From assembly GCA_902475475.1 (NCBI GenBank), contig CABRZY010000032.1, forward strand, positions 1 to 14,032: DNA of 14,032 nucleotides, given 5' to 3'. Below the pieces are notes generated by a model. The model made no database searches. It had not been told where the DNA came from and saw only the letters and a list, made by a program, of their open reading frames with translations. Source of the DNA: an uncultured Collinsella sp. GTDB taxonomy: Bacteria; Actinomycetota; Coriobacteriia; Coriobacteriales; Coriobacteriaceae. The stretch's first letter is position 1, and the number at the start of each line of letters is the position of its first letter. The translations under genes were made by a program, and so were the position numbers. This document shows positions 13,496-14,032 of this stretch, in pieces.

Positions 13496-14032
13496 TTAGC
13501 AGGCTAAATCGCGCAAAGCGTCAATCGCGGTGTCGACTTCCTCGTCCGTGTTGAAATAGCCAAACGAGAAGCGAACGACACCTTGGCGCTCGGTCCCCAG
13601 CGCGCGGTGCATGAGCGGAGCGCAATGGGCACCGGGGCGCGTCGCAATCCCCCACCCTTGCATGAGTGCGTCCGAGATCTCGGCCGAATCGATATCGGCT
13701 ACGTTGAGCGACACAATCGCAGAGCGCGTCGGCTGGTCAAAGGCACCGTAGAGTTTAATCCCCGGAATCTTGCGCACACCGGCAAGGAAGCGATCAGCGA
13801 GCGCACGCTCGTGGGCAGCAATCTCCTCGACCCCGCCTTGTGCCTCAATAAAGTCGAGACCTGCGGAAAGTCCCGCGATGCCGTGACCGTTGAGCGTGCC
13901 CGCCTCAAGGCGCGTGGGCCACTCAAGCGGCTGCAGTGCATCGAAGCTGTGCACGCCCGTGCCGCCCATGGCCCAGGGCGCCACATCGACGCCCTCCGCC
14001 ACGGCCAGGCCGCCGGTCCCCTGCGGACCCAT
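13496..14032 (-). CDS. Class-V aminotransferase, cysteine desulfurase-like, C-terminal part
   Basis: About 178 residues, open at the right edge. The ATG at 14032 is internal, because family members have residues such as HKLLGPQGTGGL here, so the true start is outside. Seen: GPQGTGGL, the sequence following the PLP-lysine region, GTLNGHGIAGLSAGLDFI, and RPGAHCAPLMHRALGT, which holds the catalytic Cys used in persulfide or selenide chemistry, then VRFSFGYFNTDEEVD. This fits a NifS/CsdA-related family protein, probably the shorter clade annotated as cysteine desulfurase family protein. It removes sulfur (or selenium) from cysteine (or selenocysteine). With a Sec enzyme nearby a selenium role is conceivable, but nothing in the fragment proves it. 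Notably it ends in Cys. A strong terminator follows. Confidence 0.85.
   Translation of the reverse strand: MGPQGTGGLAVAEGVDVAPWAMGGTGVHSFDALQPLEWPTRLEAGTLNGHGIAGLSAGLDFIEAQGGVEEIAAHERALADRFLAGVRKIPGIKLYGAFDQPTRSAIVSLNVADIDSAEISDALMQGWGIATRPGAHCAPLMHRALGTERQGVVRFSFGYFNTDEEVDTAIDALRDLAC

Noticed and set aside
14030..14032. ATG at the right edge as the true start of the class-V aminotransferase
   Set aside because: The GPQGTGGL motif lies about mid-protein in this family, so the PLP-lysine half must be beyond the window.

Overview
The window looks like high-GC chromosome from an anaerobic, H2-evolving gut-type actinobacterium. A Collinsella-like member of the Coriobacteriia is my best guess. 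The basis is the strong G/C bias at third codon positions, the Shine-Dalgarno style, a formate-hydrogenlyase locus with a selenocysteine enzyme, and the AbiEi/DUF559-type protein. The genus is an inference, not something read directly from the DNA.

Left part (1-9146, all minus strand): a formate hydrogenlyase (FHL) gene cluster of the hydrogenase-4 (Hyf) type. In transcription order it is a HydN/HycB-like four-cluster ferredoxin, the formate dehydrogenase H gene fdhF, hyfA, hyfB, hyfC, hyfD, hyfE and the 5' third of hyfF. fdhF is read through an in-frame UGA (Sec140) with a SECIS-like hairpin directly behind it. hyfF runs off the left edge, and the hydrogenase catalytic subunits (hyfG/H/I) are expected beyond it. 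Formate would be oxidised at FdhF, electrons would pass through the ferredoxin subunits to a [NiFe] hydrogenase, and the membrane subunits HyfB-F would couple H2 release to ion movement. A hairpin between fdhF and hyfA and a perfect 16-bp palindrome ahead of fdhF could let parts of the cluster be expressed at different levels.

Middle (9147-9574): a divergent intergenic region with several palindromes that look like operators. It is followed on the plus strand by a RelB/DinJ-like antitoxin overlapping a PIN-domain protein whose usual acidic site looks incomplete.

10381-11731: a minus-strand gene for an AbiEi-like plus DUF559/VSR-like nuclease-fold protein. It is bracketed by two copies of a long, near-identical inverted repeat with 21-24 bp arms. 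This is the least explained structure in the window.

Right part (minus strand): a tRNA-Pro(UGG)/tRNA-Gly(UCC) pair with a clear promoter and terminator, a BrnQ-type branched-chain amino acid carrier, a strong terminator, and the C-terminal part of a class-V (cysteine desulfurase-like) aminotransferase cut by the right edge.
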